From the NCBI GenBank assembly GCA_963791315.1, contig CAWBRQ010000007.1:496001-560000 (forward strand): a DNA stretch of 64,000 nucleotides, in the 5' to 3' direction. The position numbers and the translations under genes are program-made. The notes under the pieces were generated by a model. It was not told where the DNA came from and searched no databases. It saw nothing but the letters and a program-made list of their open reading frames with translations. Below, one piece after another: positions 63,014 through 64,000 of the stretch (positions within the stretch are counted from its first letter, which is position 1; the number at the start of each line of letters is the position of its first letter). Source of the DNA: JACCZX01 sp963791315. GTDB lineage: Bacteria > Pseudomonadota > Gammaproteobacteria > Burkholderiales > Burkholderiaceae_F.

Positions 63014-63795
63014 CTAGCGGAATCCGTCTTTCCAACTGCGAATGGCAGCAAATGTCGAGACACGCGCGAACCCTGCACCTGGACTCACGGCAGACGCCGC
63101 AGCACGCACCGACGGCACATCACAGCGCATGAACGGATTCGTTTCAAGCTCGAGGCCTATCGTCGATGGCAGCGTCGGTTCGCCACGCTTGCGCATCGCG
63201 GTTGCCATTGCCGCGCGCGTTTGTAACTCGCGGTTATTGGGTTCGACTTCCAGCGCGAAGCGGATGTTGGCAACCGTGTATTCGTGCCCACAGTAGACAC
63301 GCGTCGCTGCCGGCAATTCGGCCGAGTGGGTCGAGCGACGCCAGCATCTGCTCGGGCGTGCCTTCGAACAATCGACCGCAGCCGCAGGCGAATAGCGTGT
63401 CGCCGCAGAACAGTGCAGGTGGCTTCAAGCCCGGTGCGTAAAACGCGATGTGGCCGGCGGTGTGGCCCGGAATGTCGATCACATCGAAACGAGTGCCGAG
63501 CACTTCAATGCGGTCGCCCGCTGCAAGCCGATGATCGAGCTGCGCTACGCTTTCTCGTGCCGGCCCGTACGTTGTCGCCGAGTAGCGCTGCTTCAGCGCG
63601 ACCAGGCCGCCGACATGGTCGGCGTGATGATGCGTCGCTAGAATCGCTGTCAGTCGAAGTTGTTGTTGTTCCAGTGCGCGGATGACCGGCTCGGCGTCGC
63701 CCGGATCCACGATTGCGGCTTCATTGCCCCGCGTCAAGCAGCCATATGTAGTTGTCTTTGAACGCCGGCAGCGGCGTGATAATCAGGTCGGACAT
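63014..63795 (-). CDS. gloB: Hydroxyacylglutathione hydrolase, glyoxalase II (frameshifted)
   Basis: Hydrolyses S-lactoylglutathione to lactate and glutathione; about 260 codons. N-terminus LIITPLPAFKDNYIWLL, a frame change near 63,735, then GNEAAIVDPGDAEPVIRAL, the metal motif THHHADHVGG, DVIDIPGHTAGHIAFYA, LFCGDTLFACGCGRLFEGTPEQML, a frame change near 63,315 and VYCGHEYTVANIRFAL, with RKRGEPTLPSTIGLELETNPFMR at the glutathione site. Divergent from the methyltransferase gene with a 21-nt gap. Confidence 0.94.
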
Positions 63796-63816
63796 CGGGT
63801 TAGCGCATTGAGCGGG

Positions 63817-64000
63817 ATGATGAGCGAAGACGCATCGATTGGAAGGTTATCCGAGTTTCTGCGCTCAGCCGCCGGGCAGTACGTGCTCGACTGGGAGCAG
63901 GTGCAGCTCGACGCCGCCGTGGTGGACATTTTCGGTTACCACGCGCTGCAGCTCGGGCTGCCGGATATCGACGCGCTGCGCGAAAACCGCATGCCGCTAC
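63817..64000 (+). CDS. SAM-dependent methyltransferase-like protein (N-terminus only)
   Basis: 61 codons before the window edge: MMSEDASIGRLSEFL, AAGQYVLDWEQVQLDAAVVDIFGYHALQLGL and LDALRENRMPL-like IDALRENRMPL. This N-terminus matches the class I methyltransferase that I know to lie divergently beside gloB in Burkholderiales; the SAM motifs would be outside the window. A second ATG one codon on may be the start. Confidence 0.7.
   Translation, partial: MMSEDASIGRLSEFLRSAAGQYVLDWEQVQLDAAVVDIFGYHALQLGLPDIDALRENRMPL

Overview
The window looks like a chromosome segment of a high-GC betaproteobacterium, most likely in the order Burkholderiales. This is inferred from gene order (yajC-tgt-queA; hda-HAD-pcnB-folK-dNK-panB-panC), from the Burkholderia-like lysine/arginine/ornithine decarboxylase and Nei-type glycosylase, from a split methylmalonyl-CoA-mutase-type operon, and from a GC-rich REP-like intergenic repeat typical of the order. 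I saw no insertion sequence, prophage, CRISPR array or rRNA. One tRNA gene (tRNA-Leu, CAA) is present.

Layout. 1-2.6 kb: yajC, tgt, queA and tRNA-Leu. 2.6-8.2 kb: a tightly overlapped minus-strand run, panC, panB, deoxynucleoside kinase, folK, pcnB, a HAD phosphatase and hda. 8.3-9.4 kb: a divergent PurM-family gene. 9.4-13.8 kb: a FecR/DUF6600 envelope protein and a PLP amino-acid decarboxylase. 13.9-23.2 kb: the most unusual part, an ECF sigma factor followed by three tandem paralogous receptor Ser/Thr kinases with degenerate C-terminal repeats, a 55-residue secreted peptide gene between the first two, and a near-identical 19-20 codon leader ORF directly before kinases 2 and 3. 23.4-27.1 kb: a tricarboxylate-binding (Bug) protein, a ModA-like protein, a small lipoprotein and a di-haem cytochrome. 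27.1-32.1 kb: tandem glycine riboswitch and gcvT-gcvH-DUF6265-gcvP. 32.3-38.2 kb: cytochrome c, monomeric sarcosine-oxidase-type flavoenzyme, M43 metalloprotease, GFA-family protein, alpha/beta hydrolase and a beta-propeller protein. 38.3-41.8 kb: a TetR-regulated B12-dependent acyl-CoA mutase operon with a clear promoter and palindromic operator. 41.9-45.8 kb: nei, folA, thyA and an ABC exporter. 46.5-50.8 kb: an ABC ATPase/giant permease/lipocalin-like set. 50.9-54.3 kb: threonine dehydratase and convergent egtD and egtB (ergothioneine). 54.4-64 kb: AsmA-like protein, transglutaminase, TlpA-like thioredoxin, selD, small secreted proteins, fabI, mltD, gloB and the start of a methyltransferase.

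A caution applies throughout. Many unmistakable housekeeping genes (panC, panB, folK, pcnB, hda, purM-like, gcvT, gcvP, egtD, selD, gloB and others) are split by single-base insertions or deletions, mostly next to short G/C or A runs. Frames usually recover and all domain motifs survive, so I treat these as consensus-sequence errors and annotate each as one gene with its approximate frameshift positions. The errors cluster at about 2-10 kb, 14.6-23.4 kb and 52.5-58.7 kb; long stretches such as 36-41 kb and 59.3-63.2 kb are clean.
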